Source: Paenibacillus ihumii
GTDB lineage: Bacteria; Bacillota; Bacilli; Paenibacillales; Paenibacillaceae
Assembly: GCF_001403875.1 (NCBI RefSeq)
Contig: NZ_LN884299.1
Location: 248,001-312,000 of the forward strand
Reading direction: 5' to 3'
DNA length: 64,000 nt
Below are positions 8,683 through 17,775 of the stretch, piece by piece. The stretch's first letter is position 1. Each line of letters starts with the position of its first letter. The notes beneath the pieces were generated by a model, which had not been told where the DNA came from, ran no database searches, and worked only from the letters and a program-made list of their open reading frames with translations. Both the position numbers and the translations under genes were made by a program.

Positions 8683-8928
8683 CTGTCTCTTATACACATC
8701 TAGATGTGTATCAGAGACAGGAGCAAATTAATCCCCAAGCCGGCCGCGTTGCGGATGACTTGATGCGTCGGCAAGATCGGAAGAGAGGCGTGTCGGGGAA
8801 GTGCGTAGATAGCAAAAGGAATGACGCAGCTTTTGCAAACCATTTCCCGTGTCCGCCGCCAAATCAACCCGAAACTGCTGGTACATGGCCCTGTCTCTTC
8901 TACACATCGAGTTGTGCAGAAGAGACAG
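8683..8928. other. Sequencing-adapter chimera (Tn5 mosaic ends plus TruSeq-like adapter)
   Basis: 8683-8701 is exactly the Tn5 mosaic end CTGTCTCTTATACACATCT. 8702-8720 is its inverse with one mismatch. 8891-8909 and 8910-8928 form a second, more diverged mosaic-end palindrome (2 and 3 mismatches of 19). Between them, 8774-8785 is AGATCGGAAGAG, followed to 8810 by sequence matching the Illumina TruSeq universal adapter at about 31 of 37 positions. The short pieces between (8721-8773, 8811-8890) are of unknown origin. This is a library artefact joined into the assembly, not biology. Confidence 0.95.
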
Positions 8929-9824
8929 CCCGTGTGACCGTCCGCCCTGCGGGAACGGTCGGGCTCGACCCCGAGCTCGCTATGCAGCGAGGCCTCGGTC
9001 AGTAGCTGCCCTGCTCCGGGCACATGCGGAGGCAGGGCGGCCGGGATGCCGATATAGCGCACCGCGACCTCGCCGGCAGCCTCCGCTCCAGGATATTGGG
9101 TCAGCCCCGCCTTCATAAAGGCCAGGCTGACCGTCTTCCGGGCGCGGATGCACGGGTCGTGCAAGCCGCCTGTATCGGCGTCAAGGCCGCTCGGGATGTC
9201 TGCCGCTATGATCGGCAGACCGCTTCCATTCGCTTCGCGAATAAGAGAAGCGTAAGCCCCTCGCGGAGCCCCCTTCGCGCCCGTACCGAGCAGCGCGTCC
9301 ACGATCCCGGTGAAGCCGGAGAACGTTACGGCCTCACCGGGCGTATACACCGATCGCGGCAGCCCCAGCCTCTCCGCGATCACATGCTGAGCCGCCGCAT
9401 CCCCGCGAAGCGATTCCGGCGGCTCCGCATAGAGCAGGTGGACGTCCAGGCCCGCGTCCGCCAAATGACGGGCACAGACCAGCCCGTCTCCCCCGTTGTT
9501 GCCTTTGCCGACCAGGATCAGCCAACGCTCCTGTGTATACCGCTCCTTCCCGCTATAATCTGAACGGATCGCCTCATTAGGAGTCTGCATGTCCTCTTTT
9601 GCTCCCATCGCAGGCTCCTGCTTCTTCCCGCCCCAGCGCATCGTACAGCGCTCAGCCGAAGGATAGCGGCTGATTGAGCGCAAGCTTCTGCCTCGGCAGT
9701 AGGCCAGCACTTCCTCCGCGATAGCCCGTCCGGCATTTTCCATTAAAGCCATCGATGGGATGCCCAGCATTTGAATCGTATATTGATCAATCTCCCTCAT
9801 CTGCTCCGAGGTTACCAGCTGCAT
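8929..9824 (-). CDS. nnr: NAD(P)H-hydrate epimerase part of Nnr, N-terminal fragment
   Basis: The product epimerises damaged NAD(P)HX and would normally be fused to the ADP-dependent dehydratase. It starts at ATG 9824 behind GGGGAGGGGAG. YjeF_N motifs are clear: QMREIDQYTI, MALMENAGRAIAEEV, VGKGNNGGDGLVCARHL near residue 105, DALLGTGAKG and ADIPSGLDADTGG. An ~45-residue insertion after residue 45 (RSISRYPSAERCTMRW...) is unusual for the family. The genuine frame ends near GRRADGH... at 8929, where adapter DNA begins. Roughly 190 residues of the dehydratase domain are missing before 8682. The gene lies 29 bp after the NmrA-like gene, likely in one operon. Confidence 0.9.
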
Positions 9825-9853
9825 TTCCGCTCCCCTCCCCTTCTGATACCTTA

Positions 9854-10492
9854 CTAGTACGCAACCGTGAATCTTGCTTCAGGGAACTGCGGATCCTCGG
9901 CTTCATCCAGCAGGGCTACAGCATAATCCTCGATCGAGATGCGGCTCAGATCCCTCTCATCCGTAATCAGTTGATTAATGCCGATCCGGAATTGCCCTGT
10001 ACGCTTCCCAGGCTCAATGACCGCAGCCGGACTCAACACCGTCCACAGCAGCCCGGAGGCTTTGTAGACCTGATACGCTTCCTCATGCGCCCTCGCCAGA
10101 GGGAGGATTTCCTCCGGAAACTCCGGCGTATCCATAAGCTGAACGCCGGTCTCGGTCTGCAGCCCTCCGGCCCCGCCTACGACAATCAAACGGCGGACAC
10201 CGCCCCGCTTTACTCCCTCGACCAGGGAGCGGGCAGCCTCTGGGAGCTCATCCTCCTCTCCGAATCGGGGGCCATAAGCGCTAATGACCAGATCCTTCCC
10301 TTCCACGGCCCGCGCAATCGATTCCGGGATCAGAATGTCCCCCGTCTGCAGGTGAAGCCCCTCTTGCTCGGCCTCTTGACCCAGCTTGGATATATTGCGA
10401 ACGACTGCGGTAACTTCATGGCCGCGCCGCAGCGCCTCCGCCAAAATAGCTCTGCCGATCGTGCCTGTACTCCCGTAAATGACAATTTTCAT
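9854..10492 (-). CDS. NAD(P)-binding NmrA/SDR-like reductase
   Basis: The 212-residue atypical short-chain dehydrogenase resembles YwnB and biliverdin-reductase-B-like proteins. The N-terminal IVIYGSTGTIGRAIL is the dinucleotide-binding loop (GxTGxxG). VISAYGP and LIVVGGAGGL follow in the expected order. Such proteins bind NADP(H) and act as redox sensors or reductases. The substrate is not predictable. It is upstream of nnr on the same strand. Confidence 0.82.
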   Translation of the reverse strand: MKIVIYGSTGTIGRAILAEALRRGHEVTAVVRNISKLGQEAEQEGLHLQTGDILIPESIARAVEGKDLVISAYGPRFGEEDELPEAARSLVEGVKRGGVRRLIVVGGAGGLQTETGVQLMDTPEFPEEILPLARAHEEAYQVYKASGLLWTVLSPAAVIEPGKRTGQFRIGINQLITDERDLSRISIEDYAVALLDEAEDPQFPEARFTVAY

Positions 10493-11138
10493 TCCGAACG
10501 CCTTCTCTCTTCTGTATTTGATAGTGCTTTTATTATAATTATCACAAACGGCCCCGGATCAAACGTGGGGCTCCGGTGAAATGTATGTCTATCATCCCGC
10601 TCGAACACAATTAGCAGCAGGCTTTGTTCCTTCGCAAGAGAATATCCAGGCCTCTGAGGGCAGCGGCGATGCCGCCGTACCCCGAGGTACCACGATAGGT
10701 GCGGATATCAGTCAGCGGCAAATCGGTCATCCGCATGATATAAATTCTATATAGTGTAAATTCAACAAGGCATAAGTACATACAACAAGGCCCCTTCCGT
10801 CTGCAGAATCCAGACACGTTTCGTGAGAAGAAATATGTCCCGAGCTTGGCGGAAGAGGCTTATTTACATCATTATCGCTATTATCGCTGGGAGCGATCAG
10901 GCTTCACTGATTAGAACTTAACTTAGCTAAGGCTCAGCACGAGCAGCAGCCCGAACAATGCAGGACTCGATAAGAGCTCAACTTGATTCGATCCGGCAGG
11001 CTCTCCAACTTAATCAGAACAGTCTGACTAGATGCTCGTCTTTTTTCAACGGTTTGCTGTATTGGGTTCCAGCTCAATTAGAGCAACTTGTGAGCAGCTG
11101 ACTAGAGCTCGGCCAGATTAGAGCTGTACTGTTCCAAG
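10493..11138. other. 645-bp region without a supported gene
   Basis: The minus strand has a 68-codon frame (10611-10817) without a ribosome binding site, and I see no support for it. The part from about 10900 to 11130 repeats variants of AGAGCTCAACTTGA and GATTAGAGC, a decayed tandem array. Nothing else is recognised. Confidence 0.5.
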
Positions 11139-11522
11139 CTAGGCTCCAACCTTGCCGAGCGCAAAGCTGAGACCCAGAATGACCAGCACGAGAATTGATA
11201 TCAGCACGAAGCGGTAGTCCTTCTCATGAATGAACGCAAACATGGAGACAAAGACGCGAAATACCGGGGTCAGGATGAGCAGGATCAAGCCGGCCTCGAT
11301 AATGGCTACGGACTTCAGCTGCATGATGCCCTGAATAATTTCAGGCAGGCTCGTCGGAAAGGTATCCCCGGGATAACCGCTGTCTCCAGTAACGAGAAAC
11401 ATTACCAGGCCGAGAACGATAACGAGTCCGGCCAGCACGATGCCGATCCGCAGCATTTTACTGATCGCAATCTCGACCTCTGCGGCGCGGTCCTGACGCT
11501 TTGCTTGTTGTTGTTCCCCCAT
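11139..11522 (-). CDS. DUF1634 membrane protein, partner of the TauE/SafE exporter
   Basis: The product has 127 residues, three hydrophobic segments (about 27-47, 70-90 and 100-122) and a charged N-terminus. DUF1634 proteins are regularly encoded next to TauE/SafE exporters, as here. Its ATG follows the TauE stop by 3 bp, so the pair is translationally coupled. A role in the same sulfur-compound or anion export system is inferred. Confidence 0.8.
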   Translation of the reverse strand: MGEQQQAKRQDRAAEVEIAISKMLRIGIVLAGLVIVLGLVMFLVTGDSGYPGDTFPTSLPEIIQGIMQLKSVAIIEAGLILLILTPVFRVFVSMFAFIHEKDYRFVLISILVLVILGLSFALGKVGA

Positions 11523-11525
11523 AGG

Positions 11526-12359
11526 TTATGCCCCCCATCCTTGATAGATCATTTGAAAAGCAATATAGATCATGATAGGGATGAACAGCTTGCGGATCGT
11601 TTTGCTTTTCAGCCGCTGCATGATGCGGGCTCCGATGGTTGCTCCAATCAATACGCCAAGAGCGACGGGGGCCGAGATCACGGGAATAATATCACCGCGC
11701 AGAAAATAGATCCCCGCACTGGCCGCGGCGGTAACGCCCATCATAAAGTTGCTCGTTGCCGTGGACACTTTGAGCGGCATCTTCATAAAGACGTCCATTG
11801 CCATGACCTTGAAGCTCCCGCTGCCGATGCCCAGCAGTCCAGAGACTACGCCGGCTCCATACATTACGCCGAAGCCTTCATATACGCGGTCGACGTTGTA
11901 GGTTATATTTTTGCCAAGGGCTTTATCATAGTACTCTCCGCCAAGTCCCAGCTTTTCCGCTACGGGGTGCTGCGGAACATTGACGGGGATTTCCTCCTTG
12001 CCCTTCTTGACCATTGCATATGCAGAATAAAGCAGCAGCAGAGCAAAAATATAATATAAAAAATTCGGCGCAATTAACGCCGCGAGGAAGGCCCCGGTAA
12101 TCGCCCCGACCGTCGTGGCAATTTCCAGGAACATGCCTACCCTCACATTCGTGATTCGATCCCTTATGTAAGCCACGGCTGAACCACTGGAGGTCGCGAT
12201 CACGGAAATCAGGCTTGCTCCGATCGCATGATTGATATCTACTCCGAATAACAGGGTTAATGCCGGAGTAACAACGATTCCTCCACCCAGGCCAAGAATA
12301 GAGCCCACGATTCCCGCCAGAATAGCAATTAAAAAGATTTCAATAACAATGGCAGTCAA
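11526..12359 (-). CDS. TauE/SafE (TSUP) family membrane exporter
   Basis: The 277-residue, roughly eight-helix protein has the family repeat GxGGGxxxxPxL near residue 25 (LGLGGGIVVTPAL) and again near residue 170 (LLGIGSGSFKV). TSUP proteins move sulfite, sulfoacetate or related organosulfur anions. The start is TTG at 12359 behind AAAGGAGATG. The nearby sulfate importer fits a sulfur role, but the substrate is not determined. Confidence 0.87.
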   Translation of the reverse strand: MTAIVIEIFLIAILAGIVGSILGLGGGIVVTPALTLLFGVDINHAIGASLISVIATSSGSAVAYIRDRITNVRVGMFLEIATTVGAITGAFLAALIAPNFLYYIFALLLLYSAYAMVKKGKEEIPVNVPQHPVAEKLGLGGEYYDKALGKNITYNVDRVYEGFGVMYGAGVVSGLLGIGSGSFKVMAMDVFMKMPLKVSTATSNFMMGVTAAASAGIYFLRGDIIPVISAPVALGVLIGATIGARIMQRLKSKTIRKLFIPIMIYIAFQMIYQGWGA

Positions 12360-12409
12360 ATAGACATCTCCTTTGTGTTCATTTCAGAGGTCATGAAGCA
12401 ATCGCTGGG

Positions 12410-12829
12410 CTATTTAGCGATCCTTAAATACATTCCGAGAGAATCCGGTGCCGTATACCGAAAGCCATATTTCAAATACAACTTGTCTGCAGGCTGGTCG
12501 GCGATCAGGCTTACATAAGCATCCGCTGGCGTCTCTCTCTTCAAGTAATCCATCAGCTCATTCATAATAACCTTCCCAAGCCCCTGCCCCTGATAATCAG
12601 GACGCACGGCGATATCCACAATTTGCAGGAAACAGCCGCCGTCGCCTATCACTCTCCCCATGCCGATGAGTTCACCCCCAGCGTATAACGACACCGCAAA
12701 AAGAGAGTTGCCCATGCCGATCTTTATTCCCTGCTCGCTTCTCGGGCTTAGCCCGGCTTGCTTTCTCAGGGCGGCGTAATTTTCAGCATCCGGAACCTCT
12801 CTGACTATGCGAACTTGTTGCTCCTTCAT
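12410..12829 (-). CDS. GNAT-family N-acetyltransferase
   Basis: The 139-residue protein has the acetyl-CoA binding motif VRPDYQGQGLGKVIMNEL (R/Q-x-x-G-x-G/A) near residues 92-109 and the typical C-terminal GFRYTAP strand. It starts at ATG 12829 behind AAAGGAG, and the DUF421 stop overlaps just upstream (TAACATG), so the two are co-translated. The acceptor substrate is unknown. Confidence 0.85.
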   Translation of the reverse strand: MKEQQVRIVREVPDAENYAALRKQAGLSPRSEQGIKIGMGNSLFAVSLYAGGELIGMGRVIGDGGCFLQIVDIAVRPDYQGQGLGKVIMNELMDYLKRETPADAYVSLIADQPADKLYLKYGFRYTAPDSLGMYLRIAK

Positions 12830-12830
12830 G

Positions 12831-13532
12831 TTATTTCTCCTTTCTGCTCCGCTGCTTCGGCACTACGTAAAGATCTTCGTCTTCCTTCCACTCGGCATAG
12901 GCCACATCCTTCAGCCGATCATATCCATTCTTCCTCAGCAATTGTTTAAGCCAAGCCTCGTCTTTACCGATCAATTGAAGACTGGTTTGGTCAATTACTC
13001 CATTCTCAACCAAGCAATAGGATAAATGCGCCTTTTCATTAAAGGTATCCAGGCCCAGATCCTTACGCTTTACCGCTTCCTCCGACGGCTTCTTCATTAC
13101 GCTAAGCGTCCCGTTAGGTTCAAATATAGCATAAGCCACCTCGCTTATGAAGAAAACATCATGCTGTCTAAGGAGCATTCCCAGCTGATCGAAGTCCAGG
13201 CCGTTTTGGCGCATATGCTGCAGATTCACCTCTCCATCGCAGATGATGATCGAGGGCTTCCCGTCCAGAAGCCCCCGTGCCTGCTTCAGCTTCTGCGATA
13301 TTTTTTCAAACGTGAAGGACAATGCCCCCCATAAAAACAACGCAAAAATCAATTCCGAATAGTCGATGTCTTCGGCATACACCGTCTCCCCGACAATATC
13401 GCTAAGCATAACAGAGGAGACGAAATCAAACGGCGTAAGCTGGGAGATTTCCTTCTTCCCGAGCAAGCGTGTGAGCACCCATAACCCTATGAAGCCGATA
13501 AAGATTTTCAACGCGATTTTTCCGATTTCCAC
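12831..13532 (-). CDS. DUF421 membrane protein (YetF/YrbG-like)
   Basis: The 233-residue protein has N-terminal transmembrane helices (about residues 5-25, 37-52 and 60-80). The soluble DUF421 domain follows, with motifs LDGKPSIIICDGEVN and the downstream FDQLGMLLRQHDVFFISEVAYAIFEPNGTLSV region. Start is GTG 13532 after GGGGGAG. Several Bacillus homologues (YetF, YrbG, YkjA) exist and are linked to spore or envelope functions. The biochemical role is unknown. Confidence 0.85.
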   Translation of the reverse strand: MEIGKIALKIFIGFIGLWVLTRLLGKKEISQLTPFDFVSSVMLSDIVGETVYAEDIDYSELIFALFLWGALSFTFEKISQKLKQARGLLDGKPSIIICDGEVNLQHMRQNGLDFDQLGMLLRQHDVFFISEVAYAIFEPNGTLSVMKKPSEEAVKRKDLGLDTFNEKAHLSYCLVENGVIDQTSLQLIGKDEAWLKQLLRKNGYDRLKDVAYAEWKEDEDLYVVPKQRSRKEK

Positions 13533-13690
13533 GAGAATCTCCCCCTAATTACGATAGTGCTATCTATATACCCGCTTTAGGAGAGAGTTGATATTCAAAA
13601 GAGTTATCCGGTATTTTCCAATTCCGATGCTTGAAAAACTCACCTTACGTATGCAATAGTGGAGTGAGGAATATCGAAAGGGTGGTTCGG

Positions 13691-14596
13691 GTGTTACTTT
13701 GGGATTGGATGGCGTGGCTTAATTTGCATACCCCCACAGTCATGGTTATAGCCCCGGCGATCGTGCTGTTCGTATGGCAATACAGCGCCTCCAAGCGCAG
13801 AACGGCATACAGGGTCAATATTCGGCTGGATCGCTTGCACCGGAGCTTGGAGCTCTACGCTGCGGCAACGGGAGCGCTTCTCCGGGAGGCCGGCACCGCG
13901 GACGGACTGTCCCCTGCCGAGCATGCAACGCTGGTCGATAAGCTGCTGGCCTGCAAAGCCGCCCCCTACGTTACCGAGGATTTGCTCGCGCAAATTACGG
14001 CTTATATGATGGACGAGCAGGACGGCACGCGCCGTACGCTGCTGCTTAGGACGCTTGAACGCGAGACCGAACGCCTGATGGAGGAGCGCAGCCTGTTGTT
14101 AAGACGCTCTGAGAAGCCAGGGTGGGGCTGGATGATCGTGCAGCAGATCCAGCATGCGCTGCCGTTCTTTTTTACCGTGTGCTTGTTTATCCTTGTCGTC
14201 TGGCTCCATGGCTCGCTCAATCCAAGCGAACAGATGGAGGACGAACGATGGGCAGCCCTTTACGTGTGGTCCCGCTTCCTCTCCTGCCTGTTCTCCCTGC
14301 TCGTTGTGTATCCTTTTCTCCGGGGAGGGTACAGGAGGACGGCAAGTTCATGGCTGCAGCGCTGGCTGGCCGTCACGATCGCCTTAGCTGCTCTGCTGCA
14401 CCTTGCAGGAGGCCTGACCTGGGCACCGTACATTCTTACGCTGCAGCTGCTGATCTTTCTGGCTGGATTTCGCTTCAACCGCAGCAAGCCGCGCAGGTCC
14501 CGGCCCTTCGTCGGCCATTATTTCGAAGAGGACGAACTATCCCTGCTCAAGGAGCAGATTTCAGACTTGCCTGACCACGATACGGATCAACGTTGA
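13691..14596 (+). CDS. Unknown membrane protein
   Basis: The product has about 301 residues from GTG 13691, which has AAAGGGTGG about 8 bp upstream. A longer frame from TTG 13631 lacks a good ribosome binding site. One segment near the N-terminus (TVMVIAPAIVLFVW) is hydrophobic. A charged helical stretch of about 100 residues follows. Four more membrane segments fill the C-terminal half, and the tail is acidic. It is divergent from the DUF421 gene and no family is recognised. Confidence 0.6.
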   Translation: MLLWDWMAWLNLHTPTVMVIAPAIVLFVWQYSASKRRTAYRVNIRLDRLHRSLELYAAATGALLREAGTADGLSPAEHATLVDKLLACKAAPYVTEDLLAQITAYMMDEQDGTRRTLLLRTLERETERLMEERSLLLRRSEKPGWGWMIVQQIQHALPFFFTVCLFILVVWLHGSLNPSEQMEDERWAALYVWSRFLSCLFSLLVVYPFLRGGYRRTASSWLQRWLAVTIALAALLHLAGGLTWAPYILTLQLLIFLAGFRFNRSKPRRSRPFVGHYFEEDELSLLKEQISDLPDHDTDQR

Positions 14597-14783
14597 AATT
14601 TTACAGTTTCTTCATCTGCCTTCATTACGCCTGGCCCGAGGCTCGAACGCATCAGAACAACCTCTATCGGGGTCCTTATAGGATGAACAGACCACAGCTG
14701 GCTGTTGTTTTTCTCACGGCACCTCGCTGTTGGTTTTCTAACTACCAAGAGTCCTGACTTCGAGGTTTATACCTCCTGACATC

Positions 14784-14852
14784 AAAAACAACCCCGATAT
14801 CTGTTGTCTTGAGGTCTGCTGACCTCGAAGCCACCGATTCGGGGTTGTCTCC
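14784..14852 (-). terminator. Terminator of the sulfate transport operon
   Basis: On the minus strand, ACAACCCCGA pairs with TCGGGGTTGT and is followed by TTTTTG. An inner GAGGTC/GACCTC hairpin sits in the loop. It lies about 30 bp after the yezD stop. Confidence 0.9.
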
Positions 14853-14880
14853 TTTTTCATATCTCGGAACGAAGGGTATC

Positions 14881-15105
14881 TTATCTGGTTCCTGACTGAC
14901 GCAAAGGCCGGGCCGCATTCCTCTGGCCCCCGGAGGACTTGGCAGCGCCGGAAGCACCCAGTTCGTACCGTTTCCGCTCTGTACGCTCCACCTGGACGAT
15001 CTGTCCTTCGTGGACAACAATGTTGAGCGACCCGAATTCCATCTCGTTTAACAATCCTGCAATCCGATCCAACCACACATCGTCAACCTTCAATGGTTTT
15101 GCCAT
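14881..15105 (-). CDS. YezD family small protein (DUF2292)
   Basis: The 74-residue product matches the YezD pattern: VDDVWLDRIAGLLNEMEFGSLNIVVHEGQIVQVERTER. The C-terminal 30 residues are a variable basic tail. It starts at ATG 15105 behind GGGAGG, 72 bp after the CysW gene. YezD is commonly encoded with sulfur assimilation genes. Its molecular function is not known to me. Confidence 0.82.
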   Translation of the reverse strand: MAKPLKVDDVWLDRIAGLLNEMEFGSLNIVVHEGQIVQVERTERKRYELGASGAAKSSGGQRNAARPLRQSGTR

Positions 15106-15177
15106 ACTTACTGCCTCCCTCTCCTTGGCATTTCAGCCTGTGAATATTTAGTGTAATGAATCATCAATCGTCAATGC

Positions 15178-16038
15178 TCAATGCTGGCTTTTGCGTGTGA
15201 ACCAGCTTTTGAATATAAGCGTAACAAGTGCTAATAACAGTAATAACGAAGCTACGGCAAACGATGCGGAGAACTGATACTCGTTATACAAAATTTCCAC
15301 ATGCAGGGGAAGCGTATTGGTCTCGCCCCGAATATGCCCGGAGACGACGGATACCGCGCCAAATTCCCCCATCGCTCTGGCGTTACATAGAATAATGCCG
15401 TATAAGAGCCCCCATTTGATGTTCGGCAGCGTTACTTTCCAGAAGATTTTAAATCCGCGCGCCCCCAGCATGACCGCCGCCTCCTCCTCCTGCTGGCCCT
15501 GATCCTCCATTAACGGAATAAGCTCGCGGGCGACGAAGGGAAAGGTAACGAATAAGGTGGCCAGAATAATCCCCGGCAGGGCAAAAATAATCTTCAAATC
15601 ATGCTCCTGCAGCCATGGGCCGAACCAGCCGTTGGCCCCGTAGACAAGGACGTAAATCAGCCCGCCGATGACAGGGGATACGGCAAACGGCAAATCGATC
15701 AGCGTGACGAGCAGCTGCTTTCCGCGGAATTTGAACTTTGTCACAGCCCAGGCCGCGGCCACGCCGAAGATCGTATTCAGCGGTACGGTAATCACGGCGA
15801 CAAGAAGCGTCAGCTTCAGGGCCGACAGCGCATCCGGATCGCGGATGGCCTCAATGTATACCTCCCCCCCCTTTTTCAAGGCTTCGGTGAGAACGACAAC
15901 TAACGGTAGAACGATAAGCCACAGCAGCACCAACACTGCCGCCCCGATCAGAATCCATTTAACCGCGCTCGATTCATTCAATTTGCGCGACCTGACCGTG
16001 GTTGGCTTTTTAGTGGATAGCGGTACGGAGCCAGCCAT
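15178..16038 (-). CDS. cysW: Sulfate ABC transporter permease CysW
   Basis: The 286-residue inner-membrane subunit has six predicted helices and the ABC coupling loop [20 protein letters not shown] near residue 190. It also carries the CysW-type [15 protein letters not shown] region. It partners with CysT and the binding protein. Start is ATG 16038 behind GGGAGG. It is separated from cysT by 834 bp of repeats, although these genes normally abut or overlap. No cysA ATPase gene follows; yezD does. Confidence 0.92.
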   Translation of the reverse strand: MAGSVPLSTKKPTTVRSRKLNESSAVKWILIGAAVLVLLWLIVLPLVVVLTEALKKGGEVYIEAIRDPDALSALKLTLLVAVITVPLNTIFGVAAAWAVTKFKFRGKQLLVTLIDLPFAVSPVIGGLIYVLVYGANGWFGPWLQEHDLKIIFALPGIILATLFVTFPFVARELIPLMEDQGQQEEEAAVMLGARGFKIFWKVTLPNIKWGLLYGIILCNARAMGEFGAVSVVSGHIRGETNTLPLHVEILYNEYQFSASFAVASLLLLLALVTLIFKSWFTRKSQH

Positions 16039-16069
16039 TTCCTGATACCTCCCTGGATACTGATGCTAG

Positions 16070-16350
16070 GTGCTTGAGAATCTCTGACCGAGAAGCGCTT
16101 AGCCTGAGATTCGCTTAACATAAGATTCACTCAGCCTGTAATTCACACGAAATGAGATTACTCGGCCATGTAACTCATACAGAATGAGACTGCCAGCATG
16201 AGATACGCTCAACATGAGACTATACGGAATGAGCTCATCGACATGAGATATGCTCAGCATGCGACTCGTACGGAATGAGATTACCGGCATGAGATTCACT
16301 CAGCATGCGACTCGTACAGAATGAATTACCGGCATGAGATTCATTCGAAC
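16070..16350. repeat. Degenerate array, unit GCATGAGATTCACTCAG with GACTCGTACRGAATGAG
   Basis: Two half-units (CATGAGAT..GCTCAGCATG and CGACTCGTACGGAATGAGATTACCGG) alternate about seven times. The last two full units (16255-16290 and 16300-16340) are nearly identical. Confidence 0.85.
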
Positions 16351-16609
16351 AATCAATATTAATATTTCACGGCACATTTACGCAGCATGCCCTCGTGCAT
16401 CTTTTTATTTGGTGCGCTGCCCTCTGTAGGCAAAGTGTGTGGTTCGGGGCTGCTTGGATCGCTGCAGCCCCTGCTTTGCTCGCGCGCCTAGGGCAAGGTT
16501 CTCTGAACCCCTAAGAGGAGTGGCGCGGTATAATGTTGAGCTTAGGTGAAGATCAGCCGAATCTCTGCTTATGGTGCAGTGTGAGCAGCTTTAGCGTATG
16601 TAACATGGT

Positions 16610-16822
16610 GTGTTACATTGCGCGTGATATTGCGTTCTACATTGCATGTGATATTGCGTGTGACATTGCATGTGATATTGCATGTTACATTGCATGTGAC
16701 ATTGCGAGTGACATTGCATGTGACATTGCGAGTGACATTGCATGTGACATTGCGAGTGACATTGCATGTGACATTGCGAGTGGCATCAGCATGTGACATC
16801 AGCATGTGACATCAGCATGTGA
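16610..16822. repeat. 12-bp tandem array, GACATTGCATGT / GACATTGCGAGT
   Basis: About 17 copies of a 12-bp unit. In the centre they form a higher-order 24-bp unit (GACATTGCATGT + GACATTGCGAGT) repeated four times. Frames through it encode only ACDIA/VTRNVTC-type repeats on both strands. Confidence 0.92.
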
Positions 16823-16872
16823 CAATGCATGCAGCATTCACACGCCAAGGCGCTGACGGCAGCTTTGGGCCG

Positions 16873-17703
16873 CTATTTCGCTGTCTTACGCACTCTCCGC
16901 TGCAAGGAATTAATAAGCAGCAGCAGTACAAAAGATATAATGAGCAGCATTAAGGCTACAGCCGTAGCCCCTGCGTAATCGAACTGCTCCAGCTTCGACA
17001 TGATGAGCAGAGGGGCGATCTCCGTCTTCATCGGCATATTGCCGGATATGAAAACGACTGAGCCATACTCCCCGATCCCCCGGGCAAAAGCCAGGGCAAA
17101 CCCCGTCAATAGCGGCGGAAGCAGCTCCGGAAAAATAACGGAACGAAACGTCCGAAAGCGGCTTGCACCAAGCGTAGCGGCAGCCTCCTCGACCTCGGCG
17201 TCCAGCTCCTGAAGCACCGGCTGTACCGTCCTGACGACAAAGGGAATCCCTATGAACATCAGCGCCAGGGTAATGCCAATCGGACTGAAGGCGATTTTGA
17301 TCCCCAGTGGCTCAAACAAGGAGCCGATCCATCCGTTGGCCGAATAGATCGCCGTCAGGGACACCCCGGCTACCGCAGTGGGCAGGGCAAACGGAAGATC
17401 AATCATCGCATCGAATATTCCTTTGCCGGGAAAATCATATCGTACGAGCACCCAAGCGATCAGCAGACCGAGTGCGGTATCTATCAGTCCCGCCGCCGCC
17501 GCGGTCAGGAAGCTGACTTTGTATGAAGCAAGTACACGTGAATCTGTCGCAACATCCCAGAATTTCTCCCAGGTTAGACCCGTAGAATTCAGCAGCAGCG
17601 CAGATAGCGGAATCAATACGACCAAACTGATATATAGTACGCTGTAACCCATCGTGATCCCGAAGCCGGGAAGCACTCCGCGCTTTGAAGTGCTACTGTG
17701 CAT
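16873..17703 (-). CDS. cysT: Sulfate ABC transporter permease CysT
   Basis: The 276-residue permease has six predicted helices and the coupling loop [20 protein letters not shown] near residue 195. [16 protein letters not shown], typical of CysT/CysU, follows. With CysW it forms the sulfate/thiosulfate channel. Start is ATG 17703, with AAGGATG upstream. It lies 72 bp after the sulfate-binding protein gene. Confidence 0.92.
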   Translation of the reverse strand: MHSSTSKRGVLPGFGITMGYSVLYISLVVLIPLSALLLNSTGLTWEKFWDVATDSRVLASYKVSFLTAAAAGLIDTALGLLIAWVLVRYDFPGKGIFDAMIDLPFALPTAVAGVSLTAIYSANGWIGSLFEPLGIKIAFSPIGITLALMFIGIPFVVRTVQPVLQELDAEVEEAAATLGASRFRTFRSVIFPELLPPLLTGFALAFARGIGEYGSVVFISGNMPMKTEIAPLLIMSKLEQFDYAGATAVALMLLIISFVLLLLINSLQRRVRKTAK

Positions 17704-17775
17704 GCATGTTCATCCTTTCCATCCGTGCATCCCTCTCCATTGCCGCAGGAATGCTCCTCCGTTGATCCGGTCGGT

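Larger units (their letters stand above)
16039..16872. other. 834-bp repetitive spacer inside the sulfate transport operon
   Basis: No gene is supported between cysT and cysW. The gap consists of a ~45-bp degenerate array (16070-16350), a short GC-rich stretch (16380-16520) and a 12-bp array (16610-16822). Confidence 0.8.

Noticed and set aside
8683..8928. A natural Tn5-like or composite transposon insertion in nnr
   Set aside because: Only the 19-bp engineered mosaic end is present, as back-to-back palindromes without a transposase, and TruSeq adapter sequence lies between them. This is a library artefact.
9755..10579. 274-codon plus-strand ORF
   Set aside because: Antisense to the NmrA-like gene, which has a clear NADP-binding motif and start.
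10611..10817. 68-codon ORF on the minus strand
   Set aside because: No ribosome binding site and no recognisable family; it could be a fragment, but support is missing.
16533..16809. ORFs encoding ACDIA and VTRNVTC repeats
   Set aside because: Open frames in three readings of the same 12-bp array; none has a credible start.
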